Shown: positions 49,376 to 61,239, counted from the first letter of the stretch. The stretch: 64,000 bases of DNA from Cristatella mucedo (GCA_009760855.2 WPIO01000022.1:3297001-3361000); one strand, 5' to 3'. Notes: generated from the letters alone by a model not told the origin. Numbers and translations: made by a program.

Positions 49376-49727
49376 ATATTTTTTCTCTGCAGCCCTTTCT
49401 GCATCAAATGGCAGACATCTGTTGTGACTACTAGCCCACCACAAGTGCATTTGCCCAATAATACATGCCCTCAGTTTATTCCATTGTGCACCCCAACGTC
49501 TAAGAATCGTCCAGGATCGAGGTCAAGCATCGCCACCTATATCTCGCAGCAATAGTTAATACTGTGAACTCGGACACAGTGTAGATCGGTATCTATACTT
49601 AGTTGTGCTTTCAGGAACCCACGGGACAAAAGAGCCGATTGCATAAATCAACGTGCAGCCAGAAATTGATGGGAGCTAGCAGTATCTGCAATATATCTTG
49701 AATGGGTACCGAGGTTGCTATGCGAAA

Positions 49728-49795
49728 TTCCAGCCTGTCACCCACATAATCTTTGTGGAGTTATAAAGGGGATACATGACATTACGTGAAGTAAA
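49728..49795 (+). mobile_element. LINE-A terminal fragment
   Basis: 'cacccacataatctttgtgg' plus 'agttataaaggggatacatg' and 'acattacgtgaag' is the last ~65 bp of LINE-A. Confidence 0.6.
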
Positions 49796-50284
49796 TATGC
49801 TATGAATCCATTACTCAGCAGCACTTATTTAACTTCAGATAATCTGAGTTGGAGCTGTTTTTAGTTATGCTCCTGAGTGTTTCTCAAGAGTTACTTGGTT
49901 ACACACACTAAAAATAGCTTATTGGCCTTGCTACCTGTTCTGAGTGAAAACTGGCAAAGTAGGGGTGAAGGATACTTTTCTACTAAGTAGTAGCAATGTA
50001 GTAAGTCAGAATTGTTAAACGAGATCTTCTTTTCAACTGTTTCGAACATGACGCCAGGCCTAACGCAGCATGCATTGAAGCACACTAACGGATCCGATCC
50101 CGACACGAAAGTGGATCCAATTCTGCATCTCCTTAGTTAAAGCACCGGTTCATATAATCAGCGGTTGGTCAGGGGTGAATTGTGTGTCTTTCTGCTCGCA
50201 TGAAACTGCAAGCGTTTGGATTCTGTGCATCATAACGAGAAAGCTGCGACGTTTCCAGCAATCGGCTTTGTAGTACGCTCTGAA

Positions 50285-50368
50285 GATGAACAATTAAATG
50301 TAAAGCGCCTAGGAAGAGATTTAGTTCTCTGAGGGAGCTTCATCAAGTGCATTATTATTATTATTCAA
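50285..50368 (+). mobile_element. LINE-B terminal fragment
   Basis: This fragment is just the final hairpin ('gcgcctaggaagagatttag' with its 'gggagctt' partner arm) and an ATT tail. Confidence 0.7.
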
Positions 50369-50427
50369 GGCTCCACTTCGATACTGCTTGAGACACTCCC
50401 ATATAAACGTGGTCGAAAGTCGTAACT

Positions 50428-50577
50428 GACGCTAATATAATTCATTTATATAGCGCCCCAAGAGAACTTAATCTCTATTCAGGCGCTTTACATATGCCTC
50501 CGGGCTCAAGCCCACGACCTCAGTCAGACCTTGGTCGGGGCGAGCACCTTAACCGCTAGACCAAACCAGCTCGGCAT
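50428..50577 (-). mobile_element. SINE-2, antisense copy
   Basis: Organisation is the same as the 49.2-kb copy: minus-strand head 'gctggtttggtctagcggtt', a partly duplicated 'gacc(a/t)..gtc' arm, B-box variant, then 'gcgcctgaatagagattaag', 'ttctcttggggcgc' and a short AT tail. An insertion of about 10 bp lengthens the arm. Confidence 0.78.
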
Positions 50578-50879
50578 AATAATGGGATCAATAGCAACGC
50601 ATTCGCAAAAATTCGCTACTTACGAGGCAGCAAACATTGCTACAATTTTCCTGAAAGATCGGTCAACTTTGATGAGAAGCACTATAATAAAGGATTTGTA
50701 TAGGACCCTCAGTGAAGTAATGTAAGATGGAATACGCTGGCCGAGACTATCCGGATAAGGCGAATACGAGCCTGGCGAATGACCACTCAACGCAATTACA
50801 TCTGAAGAAATGCTCCGGCACAAACATGCACGCCCACGAAGGCTTCTAAGGTGTATGTTCGAGGGCGTGCACGCTATAG

Positions 50880-51485
50880 GCAACTCACTCTCACTCGGAT
50901 ACGCTCTCTCGCGAGATGGGTTGCGGCAGCGTGCAGATAGCTAACTTCAAAAGCTCGCGCGTTTGAGCAGCACTAGCGACCACAGTCCACAGATAAAACT
51001 TGCACGATAAATGTTGGTATTTCGAACGACGAGCGAGTGGTGAGCTCAAGCGCTACGAAGTAGCGGATGGAACTCAAAAGCTCGAGCGGGCGTAGCGAGC
51101 GCTGCCTCCATAGGCGATCGAGTCGGCAGCTCAAATTGGAGGCGTAAAAAAAGAGGCTAGCGTCCGTTCAAGCCGACGGACATGCAGAAAGTCCACAGAA
51201 AGCGAGGCCGACGCTTAGCACGACGTGCCTGGACTTAGCCGGCGTCGCCAGCGGTCGAAAAGAGATCGCGGCGCCGGCAGCCGCGCGAAGTAGTAGTAGT
51301 ACATAGAGGTACGTGTAGTATACGAGGCTAATGCACAGACATTTACGAAACACTTGGTTTCAAATTTACAGATTGAGCGTGTTTTTATTGCTGCGCTATT
51401 CTTTTTAGCTAGATTCAAAATACTTTTCTACGTTCACGGCAAACTTAGCCGATTAAAGGTTCGCTTCCGGCATTCAGTTCCGGCT
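50880..51485 (+). promoter_or_regulatory. CpG-rich upstream region of COPS4
   Basis: Immediately upstream of the COPS4 ATG the sequence is CpG-rich (50900-51290), in contrast with the AT-rich repeats to the left. No TATA box is obvious. It is consistent with a housekeeping promoter; the start site cannot be fixed. Confidence 0.45.
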
Positions 51486-54400
51486 ATGGCTGGCACCGGC
51501 GTCCCCACGAGTATAGCCGACGTGAGACTGCAGCTTAGTGCCATCACCAATGCAGCTCCGTCGTACAAAGATGCGGCAGCAAAGTAAGTAAAGCCTTTAA
51601 TATGTCTCATTAGGGCTGGCTCTGATATATACATATAAATATATGTTTTCGTGCACTTTTCAGTGGCTCCTCGCTCTGGTAACTCTTCGCTGAATCTTTA
51701 TTTCTGACTCTGTGGGCAAACCCATACATTTAGAAGTGGAAGATGATGACTCCCTCATAACTTCCGATTTAAGTTTTAAATCCTGAGTTTTTTCTTTGGT
51801 AGCAGCGTCGCTTCAACTGGCTGTCAGGGTCTGCAGCATCGTGTTACGAGCGTGCTGCAGCTGCTTCTGAATCCAAGTCCTCTGCCACAAGCGCACAGAG
51901 CGTGTTACGATACTAGTCAATTTTAATGCCTGATAAATACTGGTGAATGCTTGGTGCCTCGGAGCACGGCGCTAGTGATTTGCAGCTACTGTCTCGATAG
52001 ACACAGGCATACCGACGGTAGCGGAATGCGGCAGCAATAAAGAGCGGCCGTACGTTAATGCAACACAAGCCCATATCCACGCAGAGCAGGCTAGTCAATA
52101 GCCACAGAGGACCGCGTCTTTACAGTACCAGCCATGGCATGCAACTCCTCTCCGACGCGAAGCCCAGAGTACAACTGCCTTTGGTGGAAGCCCGAAGCGA
52201 GCGCTACTGAGTGACTATCCATTGAATCGGGAATTTTATGCCGGTAAACAGAGGTTACGATATATCCAATTCTCAACCGTTAGAATTCAAGAATTGCCAA
52301 TAGTCTCAAGTACTGAGTCATAATCTAACAACCGCTCGGCATGCACGTGCTTCAGATCAACACGCTTAGGTGTAACCTTACTCATTTGGTTTCGGGTTTT
52401 TGTTTCCTCACCCTAGTCTGTTAATAAAATAACAAAAGGGAAGTCACTGTCTTGTAGATACAAAGGATTGGTAGCACACATTGTGGGGTTTTCTAATCGG
52501 CAAGATGTCGGTGCATCACTTCGTTTGTTTGTCGAGTCGGGTGAGTACTATTGCCAGTCGGTGTGCATTCGTCGCATATGTTGCATCCCTGACGTGTTGC
52601 AGCCGCATTTACCTAATTTTTTAGTCCTTAGTGATAAGGTCGGTCTAATGGTGTCGCGACAAGCACTGACCGATTTGTGCACGTACGTGTCTCACATTGA
52701 GGATGAGGTGGCTAGAGAAATCTGCATCTTTGTGCTGGAAAAAATACAACCGAGGGTAATATCCTTTGAAGAACAGGTACTAATTGGTTCAGTTCGTCAA
52801 AGGAACCGCTCGCTTGTTATCAGCTATTTTGCTTGTATTTAATGTTTTTTTCTTCCTTCATAGGTTGCTTCCATTCGGGAGCATCTTGCTTCCATCTACG
52901 AGAAGGAGTCAATGTGGAAGGAGGCAGCCAATGCTCTTGTCGGCATACCTATCGAGACTGGGCAAAAGTGCGTTCAAGTTTCATGACCGATTTTGGTTAT
53001 GTTATCAGTAGTGTGTGACCTTGTGTTTGCTTAAGCTGCCTATTTGGGGGGGGTTCAGCATTGGGACTCGGCCATAGGTAGCTTATGGTTTGTGCTGTGA
53101 TCGCAAGCTACGTTTTGCTTGTATGGCTAAATTTTCTGTGTAATACAACTTAGCTTTCGTTGGCTCAATTCAGACAATATTCAGCCGAGTATAAGCTGGA
53201 GATATACTTGAAAATAGCCCGCATGTATCTGGAAGATGAGGACCCAGTGAATGCTGAAACGTATGTGAACCGAGCCTCTCATCTTCAGACCGAGGCGAAG
53301 AACGAACAGCTCCAAATTTATTACAAGGTAATACATATTTAGATGCTGTGAACTGGTTTGACGTCGTCTATCCGTTATGGCGTTCGACTTGTAAGAGTTA
53401 CCGGCCGCACCCGTTTGTCTTCCTACGATTAACTGCCTCTCAAACGTTCAAGGTAGTGCATAGAAATGTAGTCAGCATTGCAGATTTTACGTTATTTCTC
53501 TTTATCTTTGATAGTCTAGCATTTGAGGTTGACACTCTAGGTTTAGTTTCTGGATTCCGTGGCTTATGTCTCCGATGATAGAGATTTCCAAGTTTTTACT
53601 GCCAAGTGCACATTCAGGTGGTTATCTAACGTCAATAGTCGTTAGAGAATTTCAGAAAATCCGTCAGCTCCCATAATATAAATAATAACAGAAATGCAAT
53701 ATTTGTATAGCATCCGAGAGAACCATATCTCTTTCTGGGCACTTGCATTTGCTGATGAGAGCATTTAAATCGGCTAGTTATAATAATGCTATTTCAGCAC
53801 GTACAAGCTCACGCATGTTATGGCTCGACTTCTCTCAAAGAGTCTCATCTTCATGCAATGCATTTTAACTGCTTCTGTTTGAGTTTTGGCGTTTTTTACT
53901 CGTATTTTACCTTGTTTAAGCTTTTACCCCAAGTGCTCTTGCAAGGTCATGCTAGTAAAGGTAAAGGCCAGCTGATTCAGCAGCCTCATTTATATAGCAG
54001 CAGAAGAGCCTTGGTGGCTATTAACCCCGCCCCTCGTTTGAGTGGGTAGTAAAGAATTGCCTGCTTCAGTATTCGAACCCGTGACCTGGGTCGGGAAGTG
54101 CGAGCACCTTACCCCTAGGCTAATAGCCACTTGCTCATCTGTAAGGTCGAGGTAAACCTGTATATGTAATGCAATGTAATGTATCTCCATCTGTGACTCC
54201 ACAAAGACTATGTGGTTGTGTCGAATGAGAGTTTTGTATAGAGCACTCAGGCCTAAGCGGCTTTTGGTATGCATTCGGTAGCCAACAGAGAAAAGGTGAG
54301 AAGCATAAAAGAGTTAGGAGAGCAGTTAAGGTAGTGCATAGCACGGAAGTAACAGCTCGGGATGCCTAGAAATGATGGGTCATAGTCGGCAGAAGGAGAG

Positions 54401-57400
54401 TAGTTGTCGTTGTGTAAGAATCGTGGAAGTGAGTTCCACAGTCTAGTTGACACTTGTCGAAGCGAGTTCCAGGTTTTGGGAGCATACGAACTAAAGGCAC
54501 GGTCTCCAAAGGATTTGAGGTTTGTACGAGGTGTGCATAAATAGTTAGTTAGATTCCGAAAGCGGGTGGTACTATGCTTTGCCTGGTGGGGGAGTGGATC
54601 TGATAAGTAGGCTGGAGCCAAAGAATGAGAGGACCTAAAAGTGAGCGACAGAACCTTCAAGTCGATCCATTGCTTGACTGGGAGTCAGTGCAGGTCGTCG
54701 AGAAGCGGTGTGATATGGCAACTGCAACGCTCACGATAGACAAGCCTAGCTGCAGAGTTTTACACCAGCTGTAAGCACCTGATTGCACAGGCCGGTAGAC
54801 CAGCAAGCAGTGAGTTACAGAAGTCAAGACGGAATGTCACCAATGCATGGACCAACTTACATTTTTTTTATCCCTGTCTAAACAAGCCCGAATTGTAGTA
54901 ATGTTATGTAGCTGAAAGTAGGCAGACTTGACCGTGGAGCTGATGTGGCCGTCTAATGGAAGGTCCCTTTGGAACATTACACCTAGATTTCGTGTAGATT
55001 CAGCAGGAGATATAAGAGTTGAACTTACTTACAATGTTTGAACTTTCGATATATGAGTTAATAATAATAATGCACTTGATAAAGCGCCCTCAGAGAACTC
55101 AATCTCTCTCTAGGCGCTTTACATTTTTGCCACGACTCGTTCCAGTGTCTTTGATAGGAACATTTGGAGGGAGACTGGGCAGAAGTTGCTCAAGTTCTCT
55201 TGGTCCAGTGTGACTTTCTTGGGTAGTGGCCCGACTACAGCCTTTTTGAAAAGTGCTAGGACATGACCTGAGGCTAATGACATATTTATGATGTTAGTTA
55301 TGCATGGCAGCAGCAGATCTATGCATCGTAGAAGCAGGACATTGGGAATAGGGTCCAGAGGACTAGTTGTCTACTTTGATTGGGATATGAACTTCAGGAC
55401 GAGATTACTAGTGACCTGCTTGAATGTAGACATTGAGGTGCTGCATGGAATTGAGGGACAGATTCCAGGGTGGATGCTGTCATGTTAGGGATGGACTCCC
55501 TGATCTTGTCTATTTCGTTGACAAAGAAGCTAGAGAAGCGATCAGCTGGATCATCACAAAAATCACTAGGTAAGGAGCTAACTTGGGAGCGGTTAAGGAA
55601 ATGGTTGATCGTCGACATCAGCATTTTTGGATTGTGCACCTGTGATCTAACAATGTTTTTATAGAAGCTAAACTTGGCCTTTGCTAGGATAGATTCGTAC
55701 GATCTACAGTAGTCCTCGTATGCCTCTTGATGGACAGTCAGTCCTGATCTTTTGTATGCTTTGTCAAGCTTGCACTCAGTAGACCTAGGTAGTTTAATGT
55801 CCGTGTTAAACCATAGGCCGTGTGGGCGAAGGCGCACAGTGCGCTTACTCAGAGGTGCAAACTCGTCGAGCATGTGAGCTAATGTCGTGTTTTAGTAATC
55901 TCGGCAATGAAATGCCAAACACAATCTAGGCGATCTTTTTTATGCAGATGACATGCAGTTGCTCCTGTGCTTTGATCCGTCCTTGTCCTCATGCACCTAA
56001 AACTCTCTCAACTCCTTTACAGAATGCATTACTGACATTCACACTTAGATAGCAACAATCTGTCTCAAATCGTGGGGTGATAAAATGCTATTTACCATTG
56101 CAAAAATAAGGCTTTCTTAAAGAAGGATACCATAGCCAAGTTAGTCCATGTATTTGTGACCCTGCTAGACTTCTGAAACTCACTAATTGCAGATCTGTTC
56201 AATATTATGCTTACAGTCGGTTCCAGTTTCTGTCACTCACTTTTAGGTCCCTTCATTCTCTTGCTCCGGTCTACCTACAGGAAATGCTTCTTTTTCAGTC
56301 TTCGCATACTACCACCTGCTCTTCTGACTCAAGTCGTTAAGCTGTGCCTCTAACCATTCTCAAATTTTTTGGAGATCATGCGTTCCATTGCTCTCAAAGC
56401 CGAGAACTAACTATCGGCTGACGTCATGACGTCATCGAACTTGACGAAATTTCAAATAACTTTAAAACACACATGTACCTCACAGCATTTGCTCAGTCCG
56501 TGTGAATTATCCTTAGTGCTTGCTTTCACGACTCAGGTCGTGGGTTCGAGTCGTGAAGCAGACAATCCTTTATTGCCTGCTGCAAGCAGGGTGATAGCCG
56601 ATAAGCTTCTCTGCTGCTATATAAACAAGGCTGTTGAACCAGGTAATCTAAACTTTACTTTTTCGTCTGCTTAGGTGTACTGAAATTGTATATGTGGTAA
56701 TTGCAATATGTGTTTTTGCTCACCAATTGGCATGCTTTATTTCCGCATAGTTCTCTTAGGGTTCCAAATCAATGTTTTATTAGTATTATTGTTATTATTG
56801 CTAAGATTGAGCTCATAACGTGTGATCGGCAGACCTATTTTTGGCTTCGTTGTGTGCATCAGCGGCAAGACTTTGAAGTCTTACAGCCTCAGGCAAATCC
56901 TTAGGTATAAAGCAATATAAGGCAGACTTGTAGACTTGTCTTGACAAGTTCTTTTGTTGCACCTTGTGCATGCAGCCCGGCCTATGCCTAAGGTTTTTCA
57001 AATATCACTCGCATCTGGATTATGACTTGAGCACATCTGGATTATGACTTGAGCACATCTGGATTATGACTTGAGCACATCTTGATTATGACTTGAGCAC
57101 ATCTGGATTATGCCTTGAGCTCGTCTGGATTATGGCTTGGGCACATCTGGATTATGGCTTGAGCTGAAACGAATGGTAACCTCGTGACAATAGGTTTCCA
57201 CACTACAGCAGGTGCAATTTGCTAACAAGTTTGCAGACAGATGCACGTCGTGAACGAGTTTCTACTATGGACATCAGCAGCTGAGAGTAAGTTGTTTCTC
57301 AGATCCGTGCCAGCTCTGTGGAAAATGTTGTAGATCTCACTTACTCTCCACTCACCCCGAAACAATGGCAACTAGAGCTCGAGTTTCTCACCCATTTTGG

Positions 57401-59747
57401 CTATAATAATAGTTATCAAGATGGTGGGTAGATGTCACATCTTGTAAGCATTAATCGGTTATTGCTAGAGGGACTGCTGCTTGTAGTAGGATTGTACTTG
57501 GGTTTTCCAGTCATGTGCACATTTGTATTCGTTCTTTTATTGGAATGGATTGTCACTGCTTCTAGAAGCCATGTTCACGTTTGTATTTACTCATCTTTTA
57601 CTCATCCACCTTACTAGTTGCCTCTTTTTGGTAGCGTCTTTCATGCTGACCCTACGTTTTTAGGTATCTTGCTGGTTAAAAAAATAGCTGCTCCATTATA
57701 ACTTTTCTGTGCAATCAAAATGTTTGTAGGTTTGCTATGCGAGGGTACTTGACTTCAGGCGGAAATTCATCGAAGCAGCTCAGCGCTACAATGAAATCTC
57801 CTATAAGATTATTGTTGCTGAGAGTGAACGCATCACAGCCCTCCAGAAAGCTCTCACTTGTACGATATTGGCATCTGCAGGTATGTGCTTAGTTAAGACT
57901 TTTAAGCCTTTTATTCTAAACAGAGGTGGTGAATGACCTTCGCGGATTTGAAGGTGTGGCAATTTTACAATCAGACCTTTTTGGATTACTAAACAATCTG
58001 ATGAGAGACTGACTGTTCACTTGTTTAAGTAGAAAACTGGTAGTAAGTTGTTAAGTCAGTCACCAAGGCAAGAAAAACAAAGGAGGCACATACTATTTTG
58101 CAACTGGAATGATGCCATATTGGAAAGTTCAGGAATTCAGATGATCTGAGACTTGATAGTCTATGTCAAAGTTAATGCAGGTTGAACAAATAACTGTCGG
58201 TTAGCAGCTACAGGATCACTCGATTTTGGTTGTGAAAGTAATGCTTTCACTTACCTGTACGGAGTATATTGTAAAGGATGTCGGCCTCTGAAGACCTTCA
58301 AATCTGTGGACTTTATTTTTTAATGCTTATTGGGATTTTGGTTGTTACGGCCATGCTTAGCTGTACCGGCATTTTTCTACAGACGGATTCGGGATTGCAT
58401 TGCCATAGCTCTTTGGCTTCTGATCGTATCCTTGATATACCTCTTTGCCTCTTTCATTGACAGGAGGAGGGTAGAACATTAGTCTTTCTGCTACTAACAA
58501 ACGTTTTAGGTTTTTGTATTGACCTGCGATGTTTGACCTTTTAAGTTATGCTAATGTTGGCACAGCTGAACCATCAATTGTGTGCTTGCAGTTCTATCAG
58601 ATTCCCACAGACTATCGTAATATCTTTCCTCTGAACAGATGGGTTAGAGTTGGTAGGAAAATAGTCAAGCAGGTCTGTGTGCATCATAGTAGATATTCAT
58701 TATATACCTTATACCTGAATAGAAAATATCATTAGGCAACTAAGCCTTATAATCCAGAAGACTGGTGCAGAGCTTGACATATATGTATTCACACATAGCA
58801 GCATGTAACCAGATATGGTCAAACATGTCTATGTGCCCCACCCATTTGACAGGCGGAAAGTGACTGGTGGTGGCTCATATGTGCATTGTGCTACCCAACG
58901 TGTGACTGCAGCTGAGTGAAAGACCAGTGTAAGGGCAGCTGATTTAACAGCCTTATTTATTTGTTTAAACACACACACACACGCACACACACACACATAC
59001 ATACGAAGCAGAAGAGCCTTAGCAGCTTTTGCCTACTTCAAGTGGCAATGCAGAAGAGCCTGCTTCAGTACTCGAATTTACGACCCGGATTATGGATTGT
59101 GAGCATCTTCCTGCAATGCTTAATAATTTATACATTCATGTGTTCCATGTGTTAATTTGTTATTGTATTCTTGTTACTTTTTGTTGCTGGTTGCTGTCAC
59201 CACAGTTTTGAAGATCGGCCTAAATCTTGGCCTAGTGTCGGCAGCTGTCTCAGATGACCTTGCCTACTCCGAGCTCTCCTACTAATTGCCTGTATGCTTG
59301 TACTGCATAGAGCATTCTGAATGTATCCATCGTGGTGCAGTGAGTTATCTTATTTAATACTTGCTAACTGCATTAACCTGTTTGCTGCCTCCTTATGGGT
59401 TCCCACTGTGTGTAAAGCCACTCAATGCAGTATGGGATCTGGCTGCACTCGACGATGCTATGCAGAAGGTGTTCTTTTTTGTGAATGAGGAATGTGACTC
59501 TACAGCTGAAAGGGTCGAGTCGGAATCTAGATTCAGGTTGAGTGTGTGACCCACTGGGATAGCTTCTCTAAATTTACTAGCTTTCGACTGATAGACCTGG
59601 GTTGCTGTGTTGGACATAAGACTCGATCAAACATCGATCAAAATGGGATTTGTCCTTTGCAGGACAGCAACGTTCAAGGATGCTGGCCAATCTATTTAAA
59701 GATGAGAGATGCCAGAAGTTGTCTACCTTTCCAATACTTGAAAAAAT
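51486..59747 (+). CDS. COPS4: COP9 signalosome subunit 4 (COPS4/CSN4), 5' seven coding exons, runs off window
   Basis: CSN4 is a PCI-domain subunit of the COP9 signalosome, which removes NEDD8 from cullins. Coding exons: 51486-51583, 52458-52540, 52625-52776, 52864-52967, 53174-53327, 57730-57880 and 59663-59747. All are GT-AG and in phase, giving 275 residues plus two bases. Human COPS4 has about 406, so the C-terminal third, including the winged helix of the PCI domain, lies beyond the right edge. Clear matches: [102 protein letters not shown] and [20 protein letters not shown]. The poorly conserved N-terminus ([17 protein letters not shown]) is taken from the only ATG that fits the first donor. 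No further exon was found in 59748-64000. Confidence 0.94.
51955..52200 (+). repeat. Unclassified dispersed repeat, copy 2 (COPS4 intron 1)
   Basis: It is homologous by eye to 3655-3935 in the same orientation, with shared blocks in the same order. It lacks a tail, tRNA head or inverted repeat. Confidence 0.45.
53680..53770 (-). mobile_element. LINE-B tail remnant, antisense
   Basis: 'ataaataataacagaaatgc' followed by 'gagagaaccatatctctttc' and 'tgggcactt' is the reverse complement of the terminal hairpin and tail, in COPS4 intron 5. Confidence 0.5.
53955..54126 (-). mobile_element. SINE-1-like, antisense copy (COPS4 intron 5)
   Basis: The minus strand gives 'gctattagcctaggggtaag', 'gtgctcgcacttcccgaccc', B box 'gggttcgaatac', then a body ending 'gaggctgctgaatcagc'. 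The 3' end matches SINE-1; the tRNA head resembles the 13.25-kb copy, so this may be a subfamily. Confidence 0.6.
54170..54445 (-). mobile_element. LINE-A 3' fragment, antisense
   Basis: Pentamer tail ('taatgcaatgtaatg'), 'tgtgactccacaaagacta', 'gcctaagcggcttttggta' and the [19 protein letters not shown] segment are present. Its 5' end joins LINE-B sequence directly at 'gagttcca'. Confidence 0.75.
54446..55025 (-). mobile_element. LINE-B RT C-terminal fragment, antisense
   Basis: The minus strand reads pieces of '[20 protein letters not shown]', '[20 protein letters not shown]' and '[20 protein letters not shown]', stopping at TWNSL, where LINE-A begins. The family's own 3' UTR is missing here. 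Confidence 0.7.
55060..55132 (-). mobile_element. LINE-B terminal fragment inserted in another LINE
   Basis: 'aataataataatgcacttga', 'taaagcgccctcagagaact' and the partner arm 'ctaggcgctttaca' form a complete antisense hairpin with tail, 75 bp long. LINE coding sequence lies on both sides. Confidence 0.75.
55133..55910 (-). mobile_element. LINE-B endonuclease-RT linker region, antisense
   Basis: The minus-strand frame 55873-55394 is the longest intact LINE-B upstream segment: [52 protein letters not shown] and [19 protein letters not shown]. This is the typical linker between the APE endonuclease and the RT of CR1-like elements. Confidence 0.72.
55915..56500 (+). mobile_element. LINE fragment with YADD box, sense
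   Basis: Near 55938 the plus strand reads [16 protein letters not shown], the RT catalytic YADD motif with its usual context. Broken frames follow to 'ttttaggtcccttcattctc' and 'agataactttaaaacacaca'. A gap exists between the palm and the C-terminus. It lies head-to-head with the previous antisense LINE. Confidence 0.65.
56515..56650 (+). mobile_element. SINE-1, sense copy lacking most of the tRNA head
   Basis: 'gctttcacgactcaggtcgt', B box 'gggttcgagtcgt', 'caatcctttattgcctgc', and an ending similar to 'gaggctgtttaatcagc' (here 'aaggctgttgaaccagg'). The 5' part of the head is absent. Confidence 0.6.
57010..57166. repeat. 22-bp minisatellite, about 7 copies (COPS4 intron 5)
   Basis: The unit 'gcacatctggattatgactt'+'ga' is repeated head-to-tail. 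The first four copies are nearly identical and the last three carry 'gctt/cctt' and 'tcgtctgg' variants, so homogenisation is stronger at the left end. Confidence 0.92.
58930..59105 (-). mobile_element. Degenerate SINE-1 with internal (CA)n
   Basis: 'cagctgatttaacagcctt' and 'gcagaagagcctta' mark the reversed SINE-1 end, and 'tactcgaatttacgacccgg' is the damaged B-box/arm. A CA microsatellite (58970-58998) has grown inside it. Confidence 0.5.
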
Positions 59748-59984
59748 GTACGTGGTTGCTTGATCTGTATGTATTGTAGTCAACCTATTTGGCTAGTCTA
59801 CTGCAAATTTTTAGTGTGTCACATAAGTGTATGCCATAAATTGTTTCAATGGGTTGCAAGAGTGGTCTACTTTGCAATAGTGGGTAAATTGCAAAAGAAA
59901 GCTGCTTGCTGTTTTTTTGGCCTTTTTGTTGTGTAAATATAACTGGCTTCTTCCATCTGCTCACCTTTTCTAGTAACTAAAAAG

Positions 59985-60665
59985 CATACTGCTGTGACTA
60001 TAACTGACCATTGCCTATCATCGCGTCTAGACGATTGCAATTCTCTTTATTCAGGACTCCCGACCTGTGCCCTTAATCATCTGCAACTGGTGCAAAACTC
60101 AAAGGCTGTCTGGTTTGTCATCGAAAGTCTAGCTGCCACAGCACGCCATTTCTGTTGGAGCTATACTGACTTGCTATCAAGCATCAAATCGATTACGAGT
60201 TCCTCAGTCTGGCTTACAGGTTATTTAACTCGCTGGTGCCAGCCTACCCGTTGAACCTCCTTGCTCCTCCAGTGCACTCACGCACTACCCGCACGTCAGC
60301 ACCTAGCTATCTCATTATCTCTCGAACTAAATTGAAATCTTTAGGAGATCGAGCCCTTAGCTAGACTGCACCAAAAGTCTGGAACTTGCTTCCTGGTACG
60401 GTCACTGCCTGCAGTGACCCTGCATCCTTTTTAAGTCTCAGCGCTAGGCCGCATCTGTACCGGTCAGCTTTCCCTTAGCCATAATGAACGTTTTTTTGGT
60501 TCTGCTCCGGTGTGCTTTACGTGCATACCTGTGCATGATTCAGTGCATGTTACTACCTAGAGGTCTTACTAACCGATGGCCAAGAGTGTCTTAATGTTTG
60601 CTCCGGTATGGCGGCATTTGTGGCTTTGTGGAGTTACAGACGGAGATAAATGCGTACAAATGACT
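59985..60665 (+). mobile_element. LINE 3' copy of a third subfamily
   Basis: RT C-terminal remains ('tagacgattgcaattctctt', 'gcaactggtgcaaaactc', 'agtctggaacttgcttcc') are followed by 'tttgtggagttacagacgga' and 'gataaatgcg', the LINE-A-type terminal sequence. The coding part resembles LINE-B as much as LINE-A, so it may be a related lineage. Confidence 0.6.
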
Positions 60666-60709
60666 TATCGATTGCGTGGAGATGCATGTTCTCTATAATC
60701 AGTAGTGAC

Positions 60710-61060
60710 TCGGTATCCCCCGATCTTAGCCCAGGAGTAAAGGGCCACATTTTTAGAGCCGTACAACAGGAAATTCTATATTTCCCTCTGCAAGTGGGGG
60801 TGTGATAGCTGCCAAGGGCTTCCGCCGCTATATATTCTTAAACACTCAAACGCAAAAGTGTTTATGAGGGCCGGCAGATACCCCTCCCCCAGCAAGCTGC
60901 TATTTTTTTAGCCGATTTACTTAATATTAGCCCAAGGGTAAGTTGCACACCTTTAACGACAAAGGTCGTGGGCTCGAGCCCTGCCGAAAATGTTAAGCGC
61001 TTGGATATAGATTAAGTTCTCTTAGGGGCCTGTACAGATGGAGTATGAAGTTTAATATAC
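60710..61060 (+). mobile_element. Two degenerate SINE remnants, sense (SINE-1-like then SINE-2)
   Basis: The first (about 60710-60845) keeps 'ggtgtgatagctgccaaggg' and 'cttccgccgctatatat'. The second (about 60925-61050) has 'gacaaaggtcgtgggctcga', 'gccctgccgaaaa' and the SINE-2 tail 'gcgcttggatatagattaag' plus 'ttctcttaggggcc'. Confidence 0.55.
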
Positions 61061-61239
61061 ATATTAATATTTGTCTAGCAGCACTGAAAAATTTGCATGA
61101 GACATTTTAATATTTTCCATTATGAGAACCAAGGTTATAAGTGTTCAAGTGAATGCTGGCATCAATAGTAGGTCAGAATGCTCCTGTTCTTTGTAACTTG
61201 CTTTATTTGTTTTTGGATTGACTCAGTCAACTTCCGGCA

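Noticed and set aside
57010-57166. Possible CRISPR array
   Set aside because: The units are contiguous with no spacers, and the DNA is eukaryotic; it is a minisatellite.
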